Source of the DNA: Oscillospiraceae bacterium
GTDB taxonomy: Bacteria; Bacillota; Clostridia; Oscillospirales; Ruminococcaceae
Length of the DNA: 35,088 nucleotides
Assembly: GCA_009777445.1 (NCBI GenBank)
Contig: WRLV01000017.1
Span: forward strand, 1-35,088
Reading direction: 5' to 3'
Below are positions 15,451 through 22,650 of this stretch, one piece after another (within the stretch, counting starts at the first letter, position 1; every line of letters starts with the position of its first letter). The notes beneath the pieces are model-generated. The model had not been told where the DNA came from, ran no database searches, and saw only the letters and a list, made by a program, of their open reading frames with translations. The position numbers and the translations under genes are program-made.

Positions 15451-16311
15451 TTGGAATACATAGCCGTAATAATTCAAGCAATTGTTCAAGGGTTAACCGA
15501 GTTTTTGCCGGTATCGAGTTCGGGGCATTTATCAGTGCTACAGCACTTTATGAACGTGGAAGAAGAAAGCCTCACCATTGCTGTGGTGTTGCATTTGGGG
15601 ACGTTGGCAGCTGTTTTCATCGCTTTTCGTTCAACGGTTTTTGCGATGCTCAAAGAGTTTTTTATGACGTTCGCCGACATTTTCACGGGAAAGTTTTCGT
15701 GGAGAGACATGAACGGCCCACGCCGTATGATGTTTATGGTGATTATAGCCACGGCGGTTTTGGTTCCCGTTTATCCTTTTAGGGCGTATTTTACTGAAAT
15801 GAGCGGTGATGGCGATATAATTTTTGAGGGTTGCGCGTTTATTGTGACCGCCATATTTTTGTTCTTAGCAGATGCTTGTGTGAAGGGAAACCGCGTTGAC
15901 AGCGAAATGAAAGCGAAGGATGCCTTGACGGTGGGCGCGTTTCAGGTGGTCGCCCTGTTTCCGGGGGTGTCGCGTTCGGGTTCGACTATTTCAGCCGCTC
16001 TTTTTTGCGGTTTAAGTCGTGAGACTGCCGTTGCCTTTTCTTTTATGTTGAGTATTCCCGCTATTTTGGGTGGTGGAATGTCTCATCTGACAGAAATAGC
16101 GCAGTCAGAATTTCAACCCAACTATCTTGAATTAGCAATAGGTTTTGCAGTTTCAGCGATTGTCGGGCTTTGTGCAATCAAGTTGGTTAAAATTTTAATC
16201 AAGAAAGAGAAGATGAAAATTTTCGGGATATACACAGCGGTTTTAGGATTAGCGTGCATAACAGTAGGAGCCGTTGAATATATCACCGGCTGGGAATTTG
16301 TAATAAAATAA
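15451..16311 (+). CDS. uppP: Undecaprenyl-diphosphatase UppP/BacA
   Basis: Membrane phosphatase that recycles undecaprenyl pyrophosphate to the monophosphate carrier for peptidoglycan and other surface glycans. The two signature motifs are intact: QGLTEFLPVSSSGH near the N terminus and FPGVSRSGSTIS in the middle. About eight hydrophobic helices are seen over 286 residues, the normal size. The likely start is TTG 15451, eight bases after AAGGAG at 15437-15442. A GTG at 15442 overlaps that ribosome binding site. It sits in an operon with chorismate mutase, ftsK and rlmD. Confidence 0.95.
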   Translation: MEYIAVIIQAIVQGLTEFLPVSSSGHLSVLQHFMNVEEESLTIAVVLHLGTLAAVFIAFRSTVFAMLKEFFMTFADIFTGKFSWRDMNGPRRMMFMVIIATAVLVPVYPFRAYFTEMSGDGDIIFEGCAFIVTAIFLFLADACVKGNRVDSEMKAKDALTVGAFQVVALFPGVSRSGSTISAALFCGLSRETAVAFSFMLSIPAILGGGMSHLTEIAQSEFQPNYLELAIGFAVSAIVGLCAIKLVKILIKKEKMKIFGIYTAVLGLACITVGAVEYITGWEFVIK

Positions 16312-16330
16312 ATGCAGGGGAAATTTTAAG

Positions 16331-18871
16331 ATGTCTAAAACTAAAAATCCAAAGACGGCGGTTAAAGAAGATAGCGAGAAAAAGAAACAAAAGGCGTTAG
16401 AAAATGAAAAGAAACGGCGACAGTTCTTGTCGATTGTGATTTTTGCCGTTGGTGTTTTGCTCACCCTGTTTTCTTTTTTCGGTTCACATGTCCCCGAAAG
16501 CGGTGAGAATTTAGCTAATCGCATACATAGCTTTTTAGCAGGAATGTTCGGGTTCACGTTGTTTTTCACGGGGCCGACTGTCATCTATTTTGCCGTGACA
16601 ATTGCGGCGGAAAAAGGCGGCTCGATTGCGTTGAAATTCATTCGTGCAATTTGCGCGCTCTTGCTTTTAAGCGCGGCCCTTCAAATTCTGTTTTGGGGCG
16701 AATTAGAGGGGGAGACATTCTTTGAAATAATAGGAAAAACTTATGAACGCGGTCTTGAACTTAGGGGCGGCGGTGTAGTGGGGCTTATCTTCGGCGCGCC
16801 GCTGTTATTGCTCGGAAGAGCGACAGCAAGCGTAATAATTATCCTAATTGTTTTTGTGATGGTAATGCTCATCGCGAACATCTCTCTTTTGGACTTTCTC
16901 AAAGCTTTGTCTACCCCTTTCAAAAAGATGGGGAAATTGATTTCAAAGCAGATGAAAGAGCGAAAAGAAGAGAGAAAAATCGCGAAGGAAGCCTACGCCG
17001 CGGAATATTCCTCAACCACACCACGTCCCACGAAGGAAAAGAAAATCGTTGTAAATAAAGAAGCTGATTCTATTCCACAACAAAAAGAAAGCGCGGATAC
17101 ACATTCCACCCAAAACCAAAATAGTGTTAACGATGAAGACGAGAACGCTGGTTTTCCCTTTGAGTTGTCGCCGCTCGACGAGAGCGAGAGCGAAAGCATG
17201 AGCGATAACGAAGAGCCGTTTTATCCGGAAGTGTCGCCTGTTTTTGACGATGAAATTGTTGATGGCGAAGAGACTGAAGAACCGAAAAAGCCCAGCCCAT
17301 TGTTTGAAGCGATTGATGCGTTTAAGGCTGAAAATGAGATTATTGAAGAGGTTGAGGTTGAAACTGTCGATGATGAGGAAGAGGTTGAAATTCTTGCAAA
17401 AAAATACACTTTGCCGCCAACTTTGTTGCTTAACGATATAATTTCCGAGAAAGACCCGTTAGAAATTGAAGCGGAGTTGCAGGGCAATGCCGATAAGCTG
17501 ATTGAAACGCTTAAAAGCTTCGGGGTTCAAACCAAAATTGTCGGAATTTGCCGCGGCCCATCGGTAACGCGCTATGAAATTCAGCCTGCGGCAGGGGTGA
17601 AAATTTCAAAAATAACCGGCTTAGTTGACGACATAGCCCTCAATTTAGCAACCGCCGGCGTTCGCATTGAAGCCCCAATTCCGAACAAAGCGGCTGTCGG
17701 AATAGAGGTTCCCAATAAAAAAGTTGATACTGTTCCTTTGCGCTCTCTCATTGACAGCGAAGAATTTAAGAGAGAACAAGGCAAGTTAGCGGCTGTCATC
17801 GGCAAAAATATCTCGGGTGAGATTATCATCGCCGATATTGCTAAAATGCCGCATATACTAATTGCAGGGACTACCGGTTCGGGTAAATCTGTTTGCGTTA
17901 ATTCGATTGTAATGAGCATACTTTTCCGTTCAACGCCCGATGAGGTGAGGTTGCTTATGATTGACCCTAAAGCGGTTGAATTTATGATTTACAACGGGAT
18001 TCCCCATCTTCTTATTCCCGTAGTCACCGACCCGAAAAAGGCGGCGGGCGCGTTGGGGTGGGCAGTCACCGAAATGCTTCATCGCTATTCACTTTTTGCC
18101 GAAAACAACGTGCGTGATTTGGGGGGTTATAATTCTTTAGCGAAGGGTAACCCCGAAATTTCTGTTTTGCCGCAAATTGTTATTTTCATTGATGAGCTTG
18201 CCGATTTGATGATGTCATCTCCCGGTGAGGTAGAGGAGAGTATCGGGCGTTTGGCACAAATGGCAAGGGCGGCGGGAATGCACCTTGTAATCGCCACGCA
18301 ACGCCCTTCGGTTAACGTGGTGACTGGCGTTATCAAAGCGAACATTCCAAGTCGAATTGCCCTGAAAGTAGCGTCACAGGTAGACAGTCGCGTGATTATT
18401 GACTCAGCCGGCGGCGCGGAAAAACTGTTGGGTAAGGGTGATATGCTTTATTTTCCTGTTGGCGCGCCGAAGCCTATGCGTGTTCAAGGGTGTTGGGTTT
18501 CTGACAAAGAGGTTGACAGAGTCGTAAACTTCATCAAGAACAGCTTCATTCTTGATTATGACGAAAGCGTAATTATAGAAATAGAGCGGCAGGCTGAGTT
18601 GGCGCAAAGCGGCAAGGGAAAAGCGGCTGAAAGCGGCGACATTGACCTGTCGGATGACAAATTAGATGAAGCAATAGAAGCCGTTGTCGAAGCAGGGCAA
18701 GCGAGTACATCATATTTGCAAAGAAAGCTAAAATTAGGTTACGGGCGCGCGGCACGCATTATCGACATTATGGAAGAACTGGGGGTAGTCGGCCCTTATG
18801 AGGGGAGCAAAGCGCGTGAAGTGCTGATGACAAAGCAGGACTGGTATGAGAGGAAGTTGAACAGACTGTGA
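16331..18871 (+). CDS. DNA translocase FtsK/SpoIIIE
   Basis: An 846-residue ring-forming DNA pump for chromosome segregation and, in spore formers, for moving DNA into the forespore. Four transmembrane helices lie in residues 35-190, then a basic segment and an acidic, low-complexity linker (about 200-350). The motor carries Walker A AGTTGSGKS near residue 511 and Walker B VIFIDELADLMM near 617. The C-terminal gamma winged helix (QASTSYLQRKLKLGYGRAAR, about 780-846) reads orienting DNA sequences. The protein is complete and of normal length. The start is ATG 16331 with AGGGG upstream. The stop overlaps the GTG start of rlmD. Confidence 0.95.
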   Translation: MSKTKNPKTAVKEDSEKKKQKALENEKKRRQFLSIVIFAVGVLLTLFSFFGSHVPESGENLANRIHSFLAGMFGFTLFFTGPTVIYFAVTIAAEKGGSIALKFIRAICALLLLSAALQILFWGELEGETFFEIIGKTYERGLELRGGGVVGLIFGAPLLLLGRATASVIIILIVFVMVMLIANISLLDFLKALSTPFKKMGKLISKQMKERKEERKIAKEAYAAEYSSTTPRPTKEKKIVVNKEADSIPQQKESADTHSTQNQNSVNDEDENAGFPFELSPLDESESESMSDNEEPFYPEVSPVFDDEIVDGEETEEPKKPSPLFEAIDAFKAENEIIEEVEVETVDDEEEVEILAKKYTLPPTLLLNDIISEKDPLEIEAELQGNADKLIETLKSFGVQTKIVGICRGPSVTRYEIQPAAGVKISKITGLVDDIALNLATAGVRIEAPIPNKAAVGIEVPNKKVDTVPLRSLIDSEEFKREQGKLAAVIGKNISGEIIIADIAKMPHILIAGTTGSGKSVCVNSIVMSILFRSTPDEVRLLMIDPKAVEFMIYNGIPHLLIPVVTDPKKAAGALGWAVTEMLHRYSLFAENNVRDLGGYNSLAKGNPEISVLPQIVIFIDELADLMMSSPGEVEESIGRLAQMARAAGMHLVIATQRPSVNVVTGVIKANIPSRIALKVASQVDSRVIIDSAGGAEKLLGKGDMLYFPVGAPKPMRVQGCWVSDKEVDRVVNFIKNSFILDYDESVIIEIERQAELAQSGKGKAAESGDIDLSDDKLDEAIEAVVEAGQASTSYLQRKLKLGYGRAARIIDIMEELGVVGPYEGSKAREVLMTKQDWYERKLNRL

Positions 18872-20310
18872 ACATAATCACAACAATCACCGACATAAAC
18901 AGCGACGGCTACGGCGTTGGGCGGACCGGCGAGCCGCCGGTGGCAGACCGTGAGTATGTTTGCGATACTCGCAATAGCTCACTCGCGGGTTTATCTTGTG
19001 CTTTCGTTGGAAGAGCCAACGAGCCGCCGAGAAAAGTTATCTTTGTTCCCTATACCGCTGTAGGGGACTGTGTGGAAGTGTCAGTTGTTAAGCAGACTAA
19101 GTCTATAATTTACGGCGAGTTGGTTCGGGTTTTAAGCCCTTCGCCTGACCGAATTGTTCTTGATTGTGAATATTTTGGTTGTGGAATGTCCGGCGGCTCT
19201 GTTAGATGTGGCGGTTGTGACTTTCGCCATATTTCATATGAAGCTGAGCTTAGAGCGAAGGCGAATTTTATAAAAAACGCATTCATTAGAATAGGCGGCT
19301 TTGAGCCTGAATTTCTGCCGCTTATTCCGAGCGTGAGCGTGGATTATTATCGAAATAACGTTCAATTTCAAGTTTGTAAAAATAAAGACGGTGAGTTAAT
19401 ATACGGGTTTTACGCGCCTAAAAGCAGAACAGTCGTTCCTCACAAAAATTGCAAATTATATCATCGTGAATTTGCTGAAATCGCCGAAAAGGCACTCGAA
19501 AAAGTTCGTGGGCGAATTCCAAAGCAAATTTGTGTGAGAAAAGGGCATTACAGCGGCGAAATAAATGCTGTTGCTGACAGACAAACACCGCTAATCGGAG
19601 CGCGTGACATTACCGACACTATGTGCGGGCTTAAAGTTGTAATTTCGCCGAACTCATTTTATCAAATCAACACCCCCACAGCCGAAAAGCTTTATGCTGT
19701 GATTAAGGAGTTTGTAGGGGGCGACAGTGCTCAAAAAGCTCAAGTTCAACCCGCGAGTGAGCTATTGCAAACCGCACAAACGTGTTCACGGTCTGCCACC
19801 ACTCAAAAAGCTCAAGTTCAACCCGCGAGTGAGCTATTGCAAACTGCACAAACGTGTTCACGGTCTGTCTCCGGCGACCCGCCGGTAGTTTTGGATGTTT
19901 ATTGTGGAATTGGGACAATTGGGTTGTCGCTTTCTGATGTGGCGAAAGAAGTTGTTGGTGTTGAATGTGTGAGAGCGGCTGTTAAAAATGCGGTTGTTAA
20001 TGCCAAACTCAATAATATTAAGAACGCACGATTTATCTGCGCCGATGCTTGTGAACTTCCCGAAAACATTCGCCCTGATGTGGTTATTCTCGACCCTGCA
20101 CGTAAGGGTTGCGACTTTTCTGTGTTAGAAAAGGTTAAGAATTTAAAACCTTCTAAAATAGTGATGGTTTCTTGCTCCCCCGCAACCGTGGCAAGAGATT
20201 GCGCTATATTAAGGCAATTCGGCTATGAGGTAACAAGGGTTCAAGGGGTAGACCTGTTCGCACGCACTAAGCATGTTGAGTGTGTGGTGGGGCTGACAGT
20301 TGACAGTTGA
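18868..20310 (+). CDS. rlmD: 23S rRNA (uracil-5-)-methyltransferase RlmD/RumA family, carrying in-frame repeat insertions
   Basis: SAM-dependent RNA m5U methyltransferase. Family features are the N-terminal TRAM domain, the iron-sulfur cysteines around CEYFGC and RCGGCDFRH, ISPNSFYQIN, the SAM motif VVLDVYCGIGTIGL, and the catalytic VMVSCSPATVARDC. The 480-residue protein is longer than expected because repeats are translated within it. About 30 extra residues split the TRAM loop between GVGR and RKVIFVPY (DNA 18921-19010). About 50 extra residues lie just before the SAM motif (19731-19887), including two 24-residue copies of QKAQVQPASELLQTAQTCSR. Both sites are likely surface loops. The start is GTG 18868, overlapping the ftsK stop. 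The gene ends within a heptamer repeat (LTVDS). It could equally be RlmCD-like; the exact uracil is not predictable. Confidence 0.88.
   Translation: MNIITTITDINSDGYGVGRTGEPPVADREYVCDTRNSSLAGLSCAFVGRANEPPRKVIFVPYTAVGDCVEVSVVKQTKSIIYGELVRVLSPSPDRIVLDCEYFGCGMSGGSVRCGGCDFRHISYEAELRAKANFIKNAFIRIGGFEPEFLPLIPSVSVDYYRNNVQFQVCKNKDGELIYGFYAPKSRTVVPHKNCKLYHREFAEIAEKALEKVRGRIPKQICVRKGHYSGEINAVADRQTPLIGARDITDTMCGLKVVISPNSFYQINTPTAEKLYAVIKEFVGGDSAQKAQVQPASELLQTAQTCSRSATTQKAQVQPASELLQTAQTCSRSVSGDPPVVLDVYCGIGTIGLSLSDVAKEVVGVECVRAAVKNAVVNAKLNNIKNARFICADACELPENIRPDVVILDPARKGCDFSVLEKVKNLKPSKIVMVSCSPATVARDCAILRQFGYEVTRVQGVDLFARTKHVECVVGLTVDS
18924..18991. repeat. 68-bp dispersed palindromic element, copy inside rlmD
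   Basis: Same 68-base length as the intergenic copies, starting GACCGGCG and ending CGCGGGTT. It shares CGAGCCGCCGGTGGCAGACCG and GCAATAGCTCAC with them. It is read through as part of RlmD (TGEPPVADREYV). The direct repeat CGTTGG flanks a 90-base (30-codon) insertion at 18915 and 19005. Confidence 0.87.
19731..19874. repeat. Two tandem 72-bp units inside rlmD derived from the 68-bp element
   Basis: Positions 19731-19802 and 19803-19874 are nearly identical 72-base (24-codon) units. Each holds a reverse-oriented copy of the 68-bp element beginning AACCCGCGAGTGAGC (at 19748 and 19820). Because 72 is a multiple of three, the frame is preserved and the protein has two copies of the same 24 residues. 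A tandem duplication after insertion is the simplest explanation. Confidence 0.9.
19820..19887 (-). repeat. 68-bp element, full-length inverted copy inside rlmD
   Basis: The reverse complement aligns over all 68 positions with the element at 33986 without gaps: AACCCGCG at one end, GGTCTG in the middle, and CCGGCGACCCGCCGGTA at the other. It is translated as the run before the SAM-binding motif of RlmD. The first tandem unit (19748-19800) is a copy truncated by the duplication. Confidence 0.87.
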
Positions 20311-20403
20311 CAATTGAGAGTTGACAGTTATGTAGGGGACGGGCTTGCCCGTACCTTCTCTTACAAACATCTGCAAATTTCGGTACGGGCAAGCCCGTAC
20401 CCT
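20295..20403. repeat. Five-heptamer repeat followed by a long palindrome between convergent genes
   Basis: Five heptamers at 20295-20329 (GACAGTT, GACAGTT, GACAATT, GAGAGTT, GACAGTT) contain the rlmD stop codon. After them GTAGGGGACGGGCTTGCC-type sequence (20332-20354) is mirrored by its reverse complement at 20380-20403, around a 25-base loop. The structure lies between convergent rlmD and the Rpn gene and could act as a two-way transcription barrier. It belongs to the same family as the copies at 13864 and 34814. Confidence 0.85.
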
Positions 20404-20423
20404 ACACAATTGCCTGTATTGTT

Positions 20424-21326
20424 TTATTGCAGTTGCAAGCGTTGGATTTCTCTGTGTGTTAAGCCGGTATCTTCAACAATCTCCTCGACGGATTTACCAC
20501 GCCCAAGCATTCTAAGAGCAATCTCAAGAATGCCTTCGGCTTTTCCCTCGGCTTTCCCCTCGGCTCTTTGTCTTGTGGTTTCTAAATAATAGCGTTTTTC
20601 TACAGCTTCCATAACCTCGTCCACCTCCTTATGGTTTACTTTGGCTTTATCAAGTACGTTTTTTAGAATACATCTTAACGCTTCTGTTGCGAAGTCAGCG
20701 GTATTTTTGCTGATTTCCTCTTTATGTAATCTTTCCTTTATGCCATCTGACAGGAAAACCGCAATATCACGCAGTTTTTCAACGTCAGCAGGATTTTTCG
20801 CAATTTTATTTTCAAACAGCATCGAATAAAACGGCGCGAAAATCAGCATTGACTTGCTTATTAAATCCTCCGGTTTGTATTCGCTGAGCCGTTTAGTCGG
20901 AACTTTGTAAGAAACAATATTACTGTCCGGTAATTTTAGTTCAATCGTTAACTCGTGTGGAGTGTTTTTATTGCTTCGCAGATAGAATACAACCGTTTTC
21001 GGAAAATCTAATCGTAAATAATCTGCACGAAGTGTTGTTCTGTGTTGCAACGCCGCTCGATATTGATAAACGAATATTCTTAAAGGCATTGACTCGTCGT
21101 TCTCGCTTTGAACTTCGACAAGGTAATCGTCTTTGCCGATTCGAAGCATTGTGTCTGAACGTTTTTCCTCACCGTCAAAATGACTTTCGGTAGCTAACCT
21201 TAAAATCTTGCTGTCATAAGGATAAGTTGTACCAAACAGACCGTTTATAAGTGCCACAACATCATCATCGGGAAACCCGTCCAACAATTCCTTAAAATAT
21301 CCGTCGTAACTGATAGATTTGCTCAT
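20424..21326 (-). CDS. Rpn-family recombination-promoting nuclease / PD-(D/E)XK transposase-like protein
   Basis: A 300-residue protein of the Rpn/PDDEXK group. The N-terminal nuclease part contains KRSDTMLRIGKDDYLVEVQS (about residues 56-75), where the aspartate and the E-x-Q form the expected catalytic site. LRADYLRLDFPKTVVFYL follows the same fold. The C terminus has a GKAEGKAEG repeat and a short helix-turn-helix-like end (MLGRGKSVEEIVEDTGL), both usual in the family. Members are often numerous in clostridial genomes and are linked to recombination in Escherichia coli. It has its own promoter and no inverted repeats of an insertion sequence around it. Confidence 0.88.
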   Translation of the reverse strand: MSKSISYDGYFKELLDGFPDDDVVALINGLFGTTYPYDSKILRLATESHFDGEEKRSDTMLRIGKDDYLVEVQSENDESMPLRIFVYQYRAALQHRTTLRADYLRLDFPKTVVFYLRSNKNTPHELTIELKLPDSNIVSYKVPTKRLSEYKPEDLISKSMLIFAPFYSMLFENKIAKNPADVEKLRDIAVFLSDGIKERLHKEEISKNTADFATEALRCILKNVLDKAKVNHKEVDEVMEAVEKRYYLETTRQRAEGKAEGKAEGILEIALRMLGRGKSVEEIVEDTGLTHREIQRLQLQ

Positions 21327-21359
21327 TTACCGCACCTTTTTCTTTCGATTTCTATTTTT

Positions 21360-21388
21360 ATTCTAACATAATTATCGCAATTTGTCAA
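21360..21388 (-). promoter_or_regulatory. Promoter of the Rpn-family gene
   Basis: On the minus strand TTGACA (21388-21383), a 17-base spacer and TAGAAT (21365-21360). Transcription would begin near 21353, about 27 bases before the ATG at 21326, with AAAGGTG as ribosome binding site. Confidence 0.82.
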
Positions 21389-21533
21389 GAAAAAAATAAT
21401 TATAAAAATTTCATTGAAATTTCATTTAGCTGTTGAAAAGTAAGTAAAAAAATGTTATCATTATATAGTAGGTAGCTGTAGCACAGAAAGCGAGGTCTTA
21501 ATAAGTTTTAATAAGTTTTAATTAAAAAAATCA

Positions 21534-21562
21534 TTGACACCCTGCCCATAATATGCTAAAAT
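21534..21562 (+). promoter_or_regulatory. Promoter of the DUF1624-like gene, seven bases before its ATG
   Basis: TTGACA (21534-21539), a 17-base spacer and TAAAAT (21557-21562). The predicted transcription start coincides with the ATG at 21570, so the message would be leaderless. Upstream, AATAAGTTTT occurs twice in tandem (about 21500-21520). The rest of the gap from 21327 holds only this and the opposing promoter. Confidence 0.75.
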
Positions 21563-21569
21563 AAGTATT

Positions 21570-22646
21570 ATGAATATTTTCAGTGTTAAATACTTAAATG
21601 CCGGTTTTCAAAAAGAGCTTGCTTTCGCGCGGGGATTTGCGGTTTTATTTATGGTGTTGGTTCATGTGAAAGAGGACCTCCCCGGGTATCCTTTTTCAGA
21701 TATGTATGCCAATATTATTGAGTTTTGCGGAAGCCCGTTGGCCGCGCCTACGTTTATGCTTCTTTTAGGTGCCGGGATTGTGTACTCAAAAAATCGAGAA
21801 CCAAAAAAATTGGCGATGCGTGGGTTGCAGCTATTTGCGGCAAACTATGTGTTGAACTTTGTTGCGTTCGGCATACCACATCTTATTGTATTCGCTCAAA
21901 CGAAAGATGTGGCTCTTATTGAAACGATTCTTGACACGGTTTTTGGGGTGGATATTTTAGCTTTTGCCGGGTTAGCTTTCTTGTTTTTCGCATTAACCGA
22001 AAAACTTAAACTCAAGCTCATACACATTGCACTAATCTCTCTTGTGTTGTCTTGCTTAAACTATATTTTAACCGATGTTGCGGCGACTCTTAATTTGTCT
22101 GAACCCCCGGGGTGGTTGGTGAGGGCAGAGGAATATTCGTATTTCCCGTTTTTGTCGTGGATTGAGTATCCCGTGATGGGCTATGTCTTTGGTCATTTTT
22201 TGAAACGCTGTTCCGACAAAAAGGCGTTTTATAAATACCTGCTTTCCTTTTCGGCATTAATTGTTGTCGCGCTTTCTTTAGGCGCGCTCAAGTATGATTT
22301 TGACCTTTGGAGTATGCATTTCGGCCCGGAAACTTATTATTATCAGGACTTTCTTCAGTATATCTTAGTGGGCGGCATTTGCTTTTCATGGCTCAGCATA
22401 TTGTACTTTTTGACTTCCGCGACTACTTTTAAGGCTATTGACAAGCATTTTGAACGGTGGAGTAAAAACACAACTGCTATATTCTTCATACAGTGGCTTA
22501 TTATCGGCTGGTTTTCGATTTTAAACTTCATTGAATTTCCCGTTAACCCTTATGTAAATTTAGCGACAGGTCTAACTATTTTTATTCTCTCTGATATAAT
22601 TGCGGTTTTTTATAAGAGAATTATTCAAAAACGAAAAGGGGTGTAA
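21570..22646 (+). CDS. Multi-pass membrane acyltransferase-like protein (DUF1624/HGSNAT type)
   Basis: A 358-residue integral membrane protein with about ten hydrophobic helices. The N-terminal region ELAFARGFAVLFMVLVHV, followed by APTFMLLLGAGIVYS, matches the DUF1624 / heparan-alpha-glucosaminide N-acetyltransferase-like and YeiB-like group, in which the histidine of the first helix takes part in acyl transfer. The natural substrate is unknown. The ATG at 21570 has no ribosome binding site and lies about where transcription should start; no other suitable start exists before the first conserved helix. A ClC-type gene follows after four bases and is probably in the same operon. Confidence 0.75.
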   Translation: MNIFSVKYLNAGFQKELAFARGFAVLFMVLVHVKEDLPGYPFSDMYANIIEFCGSPLAAPTFMLLLGAGIVYSKNREPKKLAMRGLQLFAANYVLNFVAFGIPHLIVFAQTKDVALIETILDTVFGVDILAFAGLAFLFFALTEKLKLKLIHIALISLVLSCLNYILTDVAATLNLSEPPGWLVRAEEYSYFPFLSWIEYPVMGYVFGHFLKRCSDKKAFYKYLLSFSALIVVALSLGALKYDFDLWSMHFGPETYYYQDFLQYILVGGICFSWLSILYFLTSATTFKAIDKHFERWSKNTTAIFFIQWLIIGWFSILNFIEFPVNPYVNLATGLTIFILSDIIAVFYKRIIQKRKGV

Positions 22647-22650
22647 GAAT

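Noticed and set aside
19731-19874. CRISPR-like array
   Set aside because: Two adjacent identical units without spacers, inside a coding gene and with no cas genes. The heptamer blocks are also not CRISPR.
20424-21326. Insertion sequence around the Rpn-family gene
   Set aside because: No terminal inverted repeats or target duplication flank it. The palindromes on its 3' side belong to the heptamer-tail family found elsewhere.
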